Origin: Proteromonas lacertae
Lineage: Eukaryota > Sar > Bigyra > Opalinata > Proteromonadidae
Reading direction: 5' to 3'
DNA: 64,000 nucleotides
Assembly: GCA_002245135.1 (NCBI GenBank)
Contig: NGBS01001205.1
Span: 1 to 64,000, forward strand
Positions 1 through 10,925 of the stretch are shown in pieces. Position numbers and translations under genes: made by a program. Every line of letters begins with the position of its first letter. Positions within the stretch are counted from its first letter, which is position 1. The notes beneath the pieces are model-generated. The model had not been told where the DNA came from. It saw only the letters and a program-made list of their open reading frames with translations, and searched no databases.

Positions 1-825
1 TTTAGAAGATTATATATCCTCTGTTTCATTTTCAAAAGATGGAAGTTATTTATCATTTGGTACATCATCACATCAAATACAGATTTGGGATGTGAATGAA
101 CAAAAACGTATTAGAAGTTTTTCAGGTCATATTAGTCGTGTTTCGGCATTAGATTGGAATGAAGCTTTATTATCAAGTGGAAGTAGAGATGGTTTAATTA
201 TTAATCATGATACAAGGTTAGCTAATCACGATATTGCTCATTTAGAACATCATACACAAGAGATATGTGGATTAAAATGGTCAAATGATGGTTCATATTT
301 AGCATCTGGCGCAAATGATAATGCTGTTTGTATTTGAATGGAACATTAACAGGTGAACATGTTGAACCAAGAAGTGTTTATACAGAACATACGGCAGCAG
401 TGAAAGCATTAGCTTGGTCTCCATATCAACGAAATATTTTAGCATCTGGAGGAGGAACTGCTGATAGAACAATAAAACTATGGAATATAAATAATAATTC
501 GTTATTGAATAGTATTGACACCGGTTCTCAAGTTAGTGGTTTGTTATGGAATAAATATGAGAAAGAAATACTCTCCAGTCATGGATATAGTAAAAATCAA
601 TTAAGTCTTTGGAATTACCCTTCAATGAATTTAATGCAAGAATTAAAAGGTCATACAGGAAGAATATTGAATATGTGTGTATCACCAGATGGAGAAACAG
701 TTTGCACATCTTCTGTTGATGAAACATTGAGATTTTGGAAAGTGTTTGGCAATTCAAGCAAAAGTGGTAAAAATAGTAGTAATAATGGAAAATCTATAAA
801 AACCAAATCTATGTGTTTAAGATAA
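1..825 (+). CDS. Cdh1/fizzy-related WD40 activator of the APC/C (5' partial)
   Basis: Substrate adaptor of the anaphase-promoting complex. The gene enters from the left edge, so the N-terminus with the C-box is missing. The visible part has about six WD40 blades (IQIWDV, TIKLWN, LSLWNY, LRFWKV strand ends). Segments [34 protein letters not shown] and YPSM fit Cdh1/fizzy-related better than Cdc20 (inference from motif wording). The protein ends in LR-stop (TAA), matching the C-terminal Ile-Arg-type tail that docks on the APC/C; this also supports TAA as a true stop here. One frame break lies near 333-338, where the text reads ATT-TGA-ATGG but the WD repeat expects a Trp codon; adding one G restores it, so an assembly error or a recent mutation is likely. 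No intron is evident in the visible part. Confidence 0.85.
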
Positions 826-1104
826 ATAATCTCTACTTTTTTACTTTATTTTTCTTTTCTTTTTTTATGTTATTTTAATTATTTTAAAGTATTTGTTTTT
901 TAGAGTATTAAATAATACAGAAGATGATTAAATTAAAAGATTTAAATTTATTTTGATCAAGCATAGCTTGATTATATTTTGTAACGATTATTTTCTTCTT
1001 TCTTTTCTTTCTTATCTAAACGATATAATACGGAAAAGAATAGTTCTGTTATATTTTATTATATTTTTTCTTACAGAATCTGATATTTAATACATAAATT
1101 GTAA

Positions 1105-3151
1105 ATGCAAACACCTTCAAGTCTCCCAAGCTTAGAAGACAATACATTATTTCCTAAATCTTTATTAATAGCATCTACAGAAACATCAATAGTGGATTTA
1201 ATATGTGAGTTTGTTTTAGTATTATGAGTTTTATCTATTATATTTTAATATATAGGATAAAGGAATTGAAATTGTAACAAAAGGAAGTACAAATGAATGT
1301 ATTCAGAAATTAGCAACAGGAAACACAGCAGAAGTGTTTATTATTGATTTAGAACATGCTGGAATGCCAGGTATTTGTTTATTATATTATATAAAAATAG
1401 CAGCAAATGCTTTGAAAGCGTTTACTAGAATAAAACAGCGTTTGCAAAAAACGTATTTTCTAAATTCAATATATTATTGTAATATAGTTTAAAATGTCCA
1501 AGAGTGTTGTTATTATGTGAGCCTAATAATATTAAAACAGTTATAGAATGTCAAAAATTTTGGTGTAACTGATGTATATATTGCTCCATACACTAAAGAT
1601 CAGTTTTTAGCAAGATTAGCCGTATATATTCAATTATTATAGTTATTGCAGATAATGTATTCAATGAAAGCACAACCAGCTAATGAAATGCTCATTCAAA
1701 TGCCAACAATAATAGAAATAATATGAATATTATACCTCCTTCAACAGACATTTCATCTTCAGACACATCACCTTTAAAACATCAACAAGATTCAAGTAAT
1801 GATAGTTGTTGTTGTGATAAAAATGCTTTAATAAAACCACAAGGAATTGATGATTATAAAAATGAAATAACAAATTTAACAAAGAAAATAGATACACTGT
1901 TATGGAAATATTTAAGACCATATAAATTCAGTACAATTCCTCCAATATCTAAAGTGAAGGAAACTGATGATCATATTGGAATATATGATTTAGATATTGT
2001 ATTAGGAAAAGGAGGTTTTGGTACTGTTAGATTAGGAAGAAATACGGAAACTGGACAGAAAGTGGCAATAAAACAATTATCAAAAGAAAAGTTACACAAT
2101 ATTGAAGATTTAGAAGCAATTGAAGCTGAGATTAAATTAATGACAATATTAACACATCAAAATATAGTAAGATTATTAGGGGTTGAACATACACAGAACT
2201 TCATTTATATTGTGTTAGAACATCTAGGAGGTGGAGATTTGAGACATTTTCTCTGTAATGCAGGTAGTGAGTTGAGAGAAGATATGATAAAGAAAATATT
2301 TTTTCAAATAGCCAGTGCTATTGATTATTGTCATACAAGAGCAATTGCTCATAGAGATCTAAAGCCGTATAATTATTATAGTCAGTTATAACCAATATGT
2401 TTTAATAGTGAGAATATACTATTTGATGATGATGGAAATGCTAAACTGACTGATTTTGGTTTGTCAATAAAAACAACACCAGGACAATTACTAAAACAAT
2501 ATTGTGGATCACCAGGTTATATTGCTCCAGAAGTATTATATTCTTTAAATATTTTTATTTATATAATAGATCTTAGCAGGTGAAGCATATGATGGTTGTA
2601 CTGCAGATATTTACAGTTTAGGTATTATTCTAATGGATTTAGTTATTGGGCCAGATAATGATATGAGATTACCCGAAGGAAAAGATCAATCAGCATATGA
2701 TGCGTATAATATATATATATTAATATTTCATTAGAAGATCAAAGAAATTGAATGATGCATTACAAAGACCAGAATTCCAAAGATATTCACCAGCTTTATT
2801 AGTATAATTTGATCTATTTATTTCAATTAGGATTTATTATCACGAATGGTGTGTATTGATAAAAGACAAAGAATATCAGCAACTCATATATTGAAACATC
2901 CATTTCTTAATGGTGTTGCTGGTTCTATTAATTCAGGAAATGGTAAAATGATAGATAAACGATTGGCTAGTTTAGCTCCATCTCCATTAAAAACTATAAA
3001 AAGTTACAATAGAAATTCAAGAGCATTAGTCTCACCAGTAAATGCACCAACACCTAGTGGAGGTAGAAAACGTAGTTTTGTTAGAGATACAGGTAGTAAT
3101 GCCAGTCCAATGACACCTGGAGGAGGAAATACAAAACATGTATGGATTTAA
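1105..3151 (+). CDS. Ser/Thr protein kinase (CAMK/SNF1-like) with degenerate N-terminal receiver-like domain
   Basis: The kinase domain runs from about 1980 to 2915: glycine loop GKGGFGTV, VAIK lysine, HRDLKPEN split by an intron, DFG, and GSPGYIAPE followed by a conserved C-lobe ending HPFLNG. The tail is Ser/Pro/Gly-rich. Introns I can place: 1371-1400, 1453-1487, 1622-1642, 2367-2408, 2533-2569, 2704-2734 and 2802-2830, all GTAT...TAG; each restores a good kinase reading where testable. Upstream exons (1105-1690) encode a fold resembling a response-regulator receiver: LLIAS strand, FIIDLEHAGMPG around the usual phospho-Asp, PRVLLL, then GVTDVYIAPYTKDQFLARL. The Lys before Pro and the acidic pair are not conserved, so it is probably a pseudo-receiver. 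Exon joining near 1205-1255, a one-T excess near 1560 and the Asn-rich junction near 1700 are not fully resolved, so the fusion needs cDNA support. Confidence 0.75.
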
Positions 3152-3400
3152 GTAATTAACTATCATATAGGCTGAGATTCAGTTTGATGCTAGCTTAACA
3201 ACAGGTCATTTATTACCTCAATTGAATATTATATCAAAGTATTTTAACTTGTTATATTTTTATGATTAATTAGACCGCCAAAGTGATTTCTGTTATATTT
3301 CTTTTATTAGTATTTGTAATGTATTTTAATAGTTATTATATTATGTTTATTTACAAAATTAAGAATACATTATATATTTAACAAAATGATTGAATTTAAT

Positions 3401-5439
3401 CTATTTACATTTTGAATTATTATGTTTTACTCGTGAAGGTCTCATTGGATATCTCATTGCATCTTTATTTTCACAAACTACTGGACTATACCTTCCAATT
3501 CCACTAAATACTTCATCTCCGATATTGTGTTTTGGCACAACAATGGGACTGATTGATCTGATTGTACTGACTGGTTTTCTATTTCTATATTTTATTACAG
3601 CTGGTGGAGGTAATCCACTTCCTGTATTTGGAGCTTTTGGAGGAGGGAAAACAATTGGAACAACTGCTTGTTTTAATACAGCTATTAAACTTATAAAAAT
3701 GATCAAATACATACTCCTTTTAGGTGATACTTCTTTTGGAGGATCAGGTGGAAAGTATTCTCTATAATCTACATCATTTTTTAATCTTGACTTAATATGC
3801 TCTTGAAGACCAGATAATGATCCATAAGAACTTGTATTAATTCTACTCCACGGATTTTCATCTCTTATATCCTATAATAATTATTAAATATTCCTAATTA
3901 TACCAACATAGCTATTGCTGATGCTTTTCCCATCTCTCTCCATATTGCTGGTGTATATTTTACTAATTGTGGATTTAATCTTGGTGGAGTTGCACATTCT
4001 GAACCATCTCCTGATGCAGCAGTTGTTGGATGTATTCTTAATCCATCGTTATAATTACTTTCTAATGTATAACAATGAATACAATTGAATGATTTATATA
4101 TAGCTACTCTTCCAGATCCTTCTTTTGTTTTTCCTTTATCTTTCTTGTCTTTCGATTTCATTCCTTTTACTGAAAATACACATTGATTTAAATCAAAATA
4201 AGGAGTATTAAGTGATACGAAGTAAGGTTATATTATAAATTAAAGAATATTCATTATAATAAATTACTATTCTTATAAAAAGATATAAATAAAAGATTGT
4301 CAATTTGTTCTTCAAGAGTTGTACAATGATTTCCATATGTGAATATTGCTCTTTTAGATGCATGCGCATGATAATCCAAATATAAATATAAATTACCTTT
4401 ATTTGAGTGATATTCTAATAACTTCTTAATTGCATATATTGCTGGTTGTTTTTCTAAATTTGGTTCATCATAGAATCTATTCAAATTTTCACCATATATA
4501 TCAGTTCTGTAATACCCTCTGGCAACACCGTCAGGATTAATTACTGGAACTATATTAAACACGTATATATTTCTTAATCTCTCTGCTCTTTTATCTTTAC
4601 TCATTATAAAATTAAGAAATCCTTCCATCATATATGAACCAGGAGTTTCTCCTGGATGAACTCTTGCACTGACAAATACTACAGGCTTTCCAGGATATCT
4701 CATTGGTCTATGAGACATACCTTCTGGAAATAAATCATCAATTATTTCTTCTTGATCTACAATCTTATCATGACTTGAAGATATCTATAAATATACTCAA
4801 TAATAAATGAAATACAGTTAATAAATCAATTCTCCTCCTTTCTGGTGTATATATTAATAACTCACGATTATAATACATATCCATTGAAGAATAATCACCA
4901 CTATAGTGTCTAAAATCGCAATTATTCATATATGCTACAATAGTTTCATAAGAATAAGGATAACAAAATGCAAAAAACACAGTAACTGTTGAACTTTCAA
5001 ACATATAATTCCAACTTATTGAAAATGTGTTTTCTTCTTTATTGTGTATTACAGGACTATAATATTAATGTTATAGAAATGACATACCCAGATCTTTTCC
5101 AATCAATATCTGTAGGAACTGTTTTTTGAATAACACGATAATCATTTGAGTATAAAGGGGATTGCTTATTCAAATTTACAACCTTCAGTGTTATTACTTG
5201 ATCAATTTCTCCTCCTGTTACACTGAAATAAAACCAAGAAGACATACTATTTACTAAATATAACTATTATACTTTGTAATAATCCCAAATTCCCATCCAT
5301 CAGAATTAATCCATAATTCATACTCTCCTTTATCATTCTATTCACATTAATTTGTTGAATTAAATACATTTTTAACTTTCATCAGATTTCCAGAATCAAA
5401 ATCTGAGTTAAATGTTAAATTATCTATAATTTCCCTCAT
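3401..5439 (-). CDS. Cytosolic carboxypeptidase (M14D; tubulin deglutamylase-type, AGBL/CCP)
   Basis: Zinc carboxypeptidase that in known relatives trims glutamates from tubulin tails. Seen: N-terminal CCP region with FNSDFDSGN and WFYFSV; zinc ligands in VHPGETPGSYMMEG; GENLNRFY; second zinc His in DYHAHAS; and the catalytic Glu in CIHCYTLESNYND. Length and order match the family, and a low-complexity Pro-rich tail follows the catalytic domain. The start is the ATG at 5439 (MREIIDNLTF). Several roughly 30-nt GTAT...TAG introns interrupt it; one restores AML-DIRDENPW. The join near 4200-4270, before PYFVSLNTPYFD, has no clear acceptor and remains unresolved. Convergent with the kinase gene. 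Confidence 0.88.
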
Positions 5440-5660
5440 TTGTTATTAAGACATAAAAAATTCAAAAACAAAACCTCAAGCCAAGTTTCTATTTATATAA
5501 AATATCATTTATTTCATCAATGAAAACATGAAATAGCAATAAAACAAATATAAATTATATACTAAATAAAAATCACACAATCAAATAATTGAAGAAGATA
5601 AAGGATATATATTTCAAATCTTCGTGATAATTGGGTTAATTTTATAGAAAACGAATAGAT

Positions 5661-6369
5661 ATGAGTAACTACTTTATTAATAATGAAAATCCATATGATA
5701 TACAAACGAAGTTGTTGATGATTGGTGATAGTGGTAAAAAATATCATATTTATATTGTATTAGGAGTTGGAAAAACATCTATGCTACTTCGATATACAAA
5801 TAATATGTTTTCAGATACATTTATAACAACAATTGGAATTGATTTTAAAACTAAGTTTCTCACAATGGATCATAAGCGTGTTAAATTACAAGTAAGTGTT
5901 TAATATTCTTCATGTATAAAAGATATGGGATACAGCTGGTCAGGAAAGGTTTAGAACAATAACAGTCGCTTATTTTCGTGGTGCTCAAGGTGTGATGTTG
6001 ATATATGATGTTACAAATAGAGAATCGTTTAATAATATCAATAGATGGATGAAAGATATCTCAAAATATGGAGATGCAAGTGTTATAAAAATGTTAATTG
6101 CTAACAAGTCAGATTCAAGTGATAGAGTATATATTCTATTAATATTCATTCAATAGATTGTAACAACTTTGGAAGGTGAACAATTGGCTGATCAATATGG
6201 AATTAAATTCTATGAAACTTCTGCATTTAATGGTCAAAACATAGAAATTGCATTTTATGATTTAGGAAAAGAATGTGTTAATAAGATTCAAGAGAATCAA
6301 AGAATTGCAAAGTTATTATCAATTAATGTTGATTCAAAAGAAGCTAAAAAGAAAAAATTGTGTTGTTAA
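5661..6369 (+). CDS. Rab family small GTPase (Rab1/Rab8-like)
   Basis: Vesicle-trafficking GTPase. After removal of three introns (5734-5763, 5892-5922, 6127-6156; 30-31 nt each) all Rab motifs are present: GDSGVGKTS P-loop, TTIGIDF switch I, WDTAGQERF switch II, ANKSD, ETSA, and a C-terminal CC for double prenylation directly before TAA. About 205 residues, normal for a Rab. The CC-stop end is strong evidence that TAA terminates translation in this organism's ordinary genes. Assignment to Rab1 versus Rab8 is not secure. Confidence 0.95.
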
Positions 6370-6485
6370 CTTAAATAGTAATTTAATTTATATAAAAATT
6401 ATGTTGTGAATTTAATAATAAAGAAAGAAAATTAAAAAAATAAAACTGTGTGAAACGAATCTATTTTTGTCATTACAAAAAAATA

Positions 6486-8385
6486 ATGAAGCATAAAAGA
6501 AGCAAACCGAAGAAGAAATCAGTCAAATCAAAAGCAATAAACATTGGTAGTAAAAGAAAGCTAGATAGATTTGGTAAAATACTTCAAAAAGGAAGAACAG
6601 GATCATCAGCTCAGTTTATTACAAGAGGACAAGCTTTAAAAAGATTGCAAATCAGTTTAAAGGACTTTAGGTATATTTAATTATTCTTATATTTAAGGCG
6701 ATTGTGTATTTTGAAAGGAATTTACCCAAGAGATCCAAAGCATAAGAGCAGTGGACATGATAAAACATATTATCACGTAAAAGATATTCTATATTGCTCA
6801 CATGAACCAATTTTAGAAAAATTCAGAGAAATTAAGACATTTATGAAGAAGGTATATAATAAAATACTCTAATACATTTCAATAGGTTAAAAAATCATCA
6901 TATAAAAAGGATGTAGATGGCGCTAGAAGATTATATGATGATATTCCTCAATATGATATAGATCATTTAATAAAAGAAAGATATCCTACTTTTATTGATG
7001 CATTAAAGGATTTGGATGATGCTTTGTCAATGATTTTCCTTTTTTCTCGTTTACCAAGTATCAGAGCTGTAAAATCTGAAGTAATTATAATGTGTCAAAG
7101 ATTATCAAAAGAATGGGATTTATATTGTAGTTTATCTCATACACTAAGAAAAGTGTTTGTAAGTATAAAAGGCATATATTATCAGAGTGAAATACAAGGT
7201 GAGAAAATAACATGGATTGTTCCATATGAATTTACTCCATTCATACCAAGTGATGTAGATTTCAATGTAATGAAGACTTTTTTAGAGTTTTATACAATTC
7301 TAATGCAATTTATATTGTTTAAGTTATACAACGACTCTGGTTATAAATATCCACCACAAATAGATGAAGAATTAGATAAATCAGGGGTTAATTTAGATTC
7401 AATTAAAATAGAGAATAAGAATAAAACTACAAAACTATCTGTAGAAAAAGAAAAGGAAGTAAATAACAGTAAAGTTAATGAAAAAATGAGGAATTTACTT
7501 ATAAAAATCAAAGAAATTGAAGAGAAAGATGATGATGATGATGATGAGAATAAAGACGAAGATGATAATGTAATTGAATTAGATGAAGAATTTAAAGACA
7601 GTGAAGAAGCAAAACAATTGATTGAAAAGCATAATCAAAATGAATTATTAATCAATCTATTCAAAGGATTGAAATTTTTCTTATCTCGAGAAGTTCCAAT
7701 TAAATCATTAGAATTTATAATAAAGTGTTTCAATGGTGAAGTTGGTTATGAAAATCCAAAATCTCCATTTAAAGAGAATGATTTAACAATTACTCATCAA
7801 ATAGTAGATCGTCCAATAACAAATAATAAATATCCAAATCGAGAATATATTCAACCACAATGGGTATATGATTCAATTAATTCAAAGATGTTATTGCCAA
7901 TTGAAAAGTATGTAGAAGGATCAATCTTACCACCTCATTTATCACCATTTGTTGATGATTCTAAAGAAGGATATATTCCTGATTATAGAATGGAATTAGA
8001 TAAGCTGAAATCAGTTAAAGAAGTAATTACAAATGAGATAGAGAATAAGAAATCTGGTAATATTGATGATGAAAGTTCAAGTGAGGAAGAAATTGAATTT
8101 AGCAATGAATTGGAGGATGAACAGATGAATAAAGATAAAAAAGAATTACCATCTGAGAATGTGAAAGTGGAAAAGAAGAAGAAAGAAAAGCAAGTTGAAA
8201 AAGCAATAAAAAGAAAGAAAAATCAACAAGAATTAGAAGAAGAAACAAAACAATTGAAACAGATAATGATGCCTAAACAAGCAAGAAGATTACATTCAAG
8301 AATAACATATGGATTGAATAAGAAGAAGGAAGAGATTGATAAATTGAAAGAAAAGAAGATGAAGAATAAAAAGGTTAAAATATAA
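6486..8385 (+). CDS. PES1: Pescadillo homolog, 60S ribosome biogenesis (PeBoW complex)
   Basis: Nucleolar factor for large-subunit rRNA processing. The start is ATG 6486 ([11 protein letters not shown]); reading upstream of it is not supported by the family. Introns at 6671-6697 and 6852-6885 join [18 protein letters not shown] and [12 protein letters not shown]. The N-terminal pescadillo domain is followed by a Lys-rich and Asp/Glu-rich linker (about residues 250-290), a BRCT domain containing [12 protein letters not shown] and [12 protein letters not shown], and a long charged Lys/Glu C-terminus that looks like a coiled coil. Length is typical. The last convincing host gene before the repeat-rich region. 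Confidence 0.95.
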
Positions 8386-8565
8386 TTAGTAGTCTTTATT
8401 TCTAGTTTTTTCTTTTCTTCATCATCTAATATATTACAATAAATAATAAAGATTCAAAAATTATAATTGTCAAATCTGAGTTAAAATAAAAATAAAAAAG
8501 ACAGGAGTTGTTCTTTTCTTGTTTTGAGTATTATATTCATTACAATAATTATTTTTATATTCTAA

Positions 8566-8621
8566 GGCAATGGTCCAAATTTAGAGCATTAGCTCAAAAA
8601 CTCTAAATTTGGACCATTGTC
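8566..8621. mobile_element. 56-bp hairpin, miniature PIF/Harbinger-type element
   Basis: Inverted arms 8566-8586 and 8601-8621 match at 20 of 21 positions (GGCAATGGTCCAAATTTAGAG and its complement) with a 14-nt loop. The arms are flanked by TAA on both sides (8563-8565, 8622-8624). GG-starting TIRs with TWA target duplications are typical of PIF/Harbinger. The block ATGGTCCAAAT recurs just upstream of the DDE transposase gene at about 32645, linking the two. Confidence 0.7.
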
Positions 8622-8968
8622 TAAATCTTAAAAAATAAAGATTTACTTAGTCAAACCATCAAGCTTGATATTTTTTCTTTTATTTTTTTTATTCTATAAT
8701 TAATTTAATATATGTTAATAATATGTTATTGTGAGTCATCATTGAGAAATACATCAAAATATAGTAATATAAAAAGCTCATCAACCAACGGTCAAATTTG
8801 ATATTTGAAAGATGATGTATAAGGCTTTAATTTTGTATTTATGGTTAGATAACATGCTTGTTAACTCATGTTCAATAGGAGGTCAACTAATAATTAGTAT
8901 AAAGAAGGTAAAGGTCAAGCTAAAGATATAGGTTTTGACCTATAGGTAAACCTGTCACGCGCGATAAA

Positions 8969-9053
8969 GAAATTTGCTCGGTAAAGGAAGTAATAAGTTC
9001 CCATTAAAGTGAATATGTTAATACATATTAAGAAGGCCGAGTGAAAATAAATG
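8969..9053 (+). repeat. Dispersed 85-bp repeat, copy 1
   Basis: Closely matches 32379-32463 (a handful of mismatches), sharing GGTAAAGGAAGTAATAAG and AAGAAGGCCGAGTGAAAATA. Lies in otherwise featureless AT-rich sequence (8622-9097) outside the recognisable foldback elements. No gene or RNA family recognised. Confidence 0.7.
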
Positions 9054-9097
9054 CAACATATGCACTTACTTTTAAAACAAACTAATATCATTTTTTT

Positions 9098-9233
9098 CTT
9101 AGTTATAAAGAGTTATTAACAAATATATAGTTAGTTTGTCATGTGACCTACATCTGTAATATACTTTTTTATGAACTTCATTATTATCAATATTAAACTT
9201 ATTTAATTATTTTTTCTATTTTAATATATTAGT
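9098..9233 (+). repeat. Truncated arm of a subfamily A foldback element
   Basis: Matches the left arm of the full A elements (ATATATAGTTAGTTTGTCAT, then ACCTACATCTG) but lacks the terminal box. It ends where the intact copy at 9234 begins, so it is an older copy broken by or adjoining the newer insertion. Confidence 0.7.
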
Positions 9234-9855
9234 TGTTGTTCCCCGTATGGCGGAAATCCCCGTATGGCGGAACTCTATATTCCAGAATGATTCAATCAAA
9301 ACTAATATGATATTCATGATGTTCGGAGTTAGTTATTAACAAATATATAGTTAGTTTGTCATATGACCTACATCTGTGATATACTTATTTATGAACTTCA
9401 TTGTTCTCAATATTAAACTAATTTTTGTATATTTTCTATTTTAATGTATCAGGCACTACTACAGTCTAAAATACATTATCTGATATGAATAGAATTCACT
9501 ATTTTTAATGTTAAGGTGGTTAAAAAAGAAAAAAGAAAAAATAAGTTCAAGCCTCACTCAAGCCTGCTCATAAATTTCCTTTTTTATTACCTTAACATTA
9601 AAAATAGTGTATTCTATTCATATCAGATAATGTATTTTAGACTGTAGTAGTGCCTGATACATTAAAATAGAAAATATACAAAAATTAGTTTATTATTGAT
9701 AATAATGAAGTTCATAAATAAGTATATCACAGATGTAGGTCATATGACAAACTAACTATATATTTGTTAATAACTAACTCCGAACATCATGAATATCATA
9801 TTAGTTTTGATTGAATCATTCTGCAATATAGATTTCCGCCATACGGGGAACAACA
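9234..9855. mobile_element. Subfamily A foldback element, full copy A1
   Basis: About 620 bp and almost entirely palindromic. The left half begins TGTTGTTCCCCGTATGGCGG with the box CCCCGTATGGCGGAA given twice; the right half is its near-complement ending in CGGGGAACAACA, with one box. A direct repeat TTAGT flanks it. The inner core 9462-9644 starts TA-CAGT and ends ACTG-TA, like a Tc1/mariner MITE, and its centre holds TTCAAGCCTCACTCAAGCCT. No ORF. Confidence 0.85.
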
Positions 9856-9868
9856 TTAGTGACTACTA

Positions 9869-10039
9869 CAGTCTAAAATACATTATTTGATATGGAATAG
9901 AATTCACTATTTGTAATGTTAAATAAAAAAAAAGAAAAAATAAGTTCAAGCCTCACTCAAGCCTGATCTTTTATTTCCTTTTTTATTTAACATTAAAAAT
10001 AATGTATTCTATTCATATCAGATAATGTATTTCAGACTG
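9869..10039. repeat. Stand-alone copy of the foldback core (Tc1/mariner-like MITE)
   Basis: About 170 bp, CAGTCTAAAATACATTA...TGTATTTCAGACTG, flanked by TA on both sides and by TTAGTGACT in direct orientation. Same central CAAGCCTCACTCAAGCCT as in A1. Its existence outside the long arms suggests the core is separable, or that this is a deletion product. Confidence 0.6.
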
Positions 10040-10256
10040 TATTAGTGACTGATACATTATAATAGAAAATCACAAAAATTAGTTTGTTGTGCTCAGCTAA
10101 ATGCGCCCTTGAGTGTTAAGAAGACTTTTTTCAATTCTATTATCATAAACGTAACCTCTGGCCCTTCAATATTACTAATCAACACTTTGTTTTCCATAAT
10201 AGTTACGTTGGCCTAATATCATATAGTCGTGTTTAGGTTCTTGTACTGGAAACACT

Positions 10257-10330
10257 TGTTGTTCCCCGTTGAGTACAACTCCCAGTTGAGCGATTAGAAA
10301 CTTTAGAAACAAACTAATTACATAATGTTA
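10257..10330 (+). repeat. Left end of a fourth, truncated foldback subfamily
   Basis: Starts TGTTGTTCCCCGTTGAG and repeats the box as CCCAGTTGAG, followed by AAACAAACTAATTAC like the B arms. No matching right end was seen. The preceding 10040-10256 is AT-rich with no gene. Confidence 0.5.
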
Positions 10331-10380
10331 TTACTCATAATGAGTTATGAAGGGATATAATGTTACCTTATCATATAAGC

Positions 10381-10892
10381 TGTTGTGCGCCGTTTGTCAT
10401 AGTTGGCCGTTTGTCTACCAGACACTTTTAAAACAAACTAAATTTATATTCTTGCTTGTCTTGATGAAATATTGTTATTTTTATACTTACTTTGTTATAT
10501 GACCTACCTCTGCAGTATACTGCTTTGTTAATATAAATAGTTTGAATATTTGCGCCATTTGTTTTCTAGAAATTTTTGAAGCAAACTAAATGCATATTTA
10601 GCTAATATAGACTAAAATACATTAGCTGAAATGATTAGTACAACTTAATGTTGATCCTAAGACATTTAAAATGAAAAAAAGAAAATATAGAATCAAGCCT
10701 CACTCAAGCCTATTTAATATAAATATTCAAACTATTTATATTAACAAAAAAGTATACTGCAGAGGTAAGGTCATATAACAAAGTAAGTATAAAAGTAAGA
10801 ATTTTTCAACAAGACTAGCATGAATATACATTTAGTTTGTTTTAAAAGTGTCTGGTAGACAAACGGCCAACTATGACAAATGGAGCACAACA
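10381..10892. mobile_element. Subfamily B foldback element, copy B1
   Basis: Left end TGTTGTGCGCCGTTTGTCAT, second box GGCCGTTTGTCTACCAGACA; the right end is the inverted copy ending GGAGCACAACA. The central part carries GACTAAAATACATTAGCTGA and TCAAGCCTCACTCAAGCC. No ORF; the flanks do not match, so the target duplication has decayed. Confidence 0.8.
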
Positions 10893-10925
10893 AAGGTTTT
10901 AAAATGAATAGAATATAATAACTTT

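Noticed and set aside
9234-9855. LTR retrotransposon because of TG...CA ends and 5-bp duplication
   Set aside because: The two halves are inverted, not direct, repeats, and there is no internal region or polyprotein frame.
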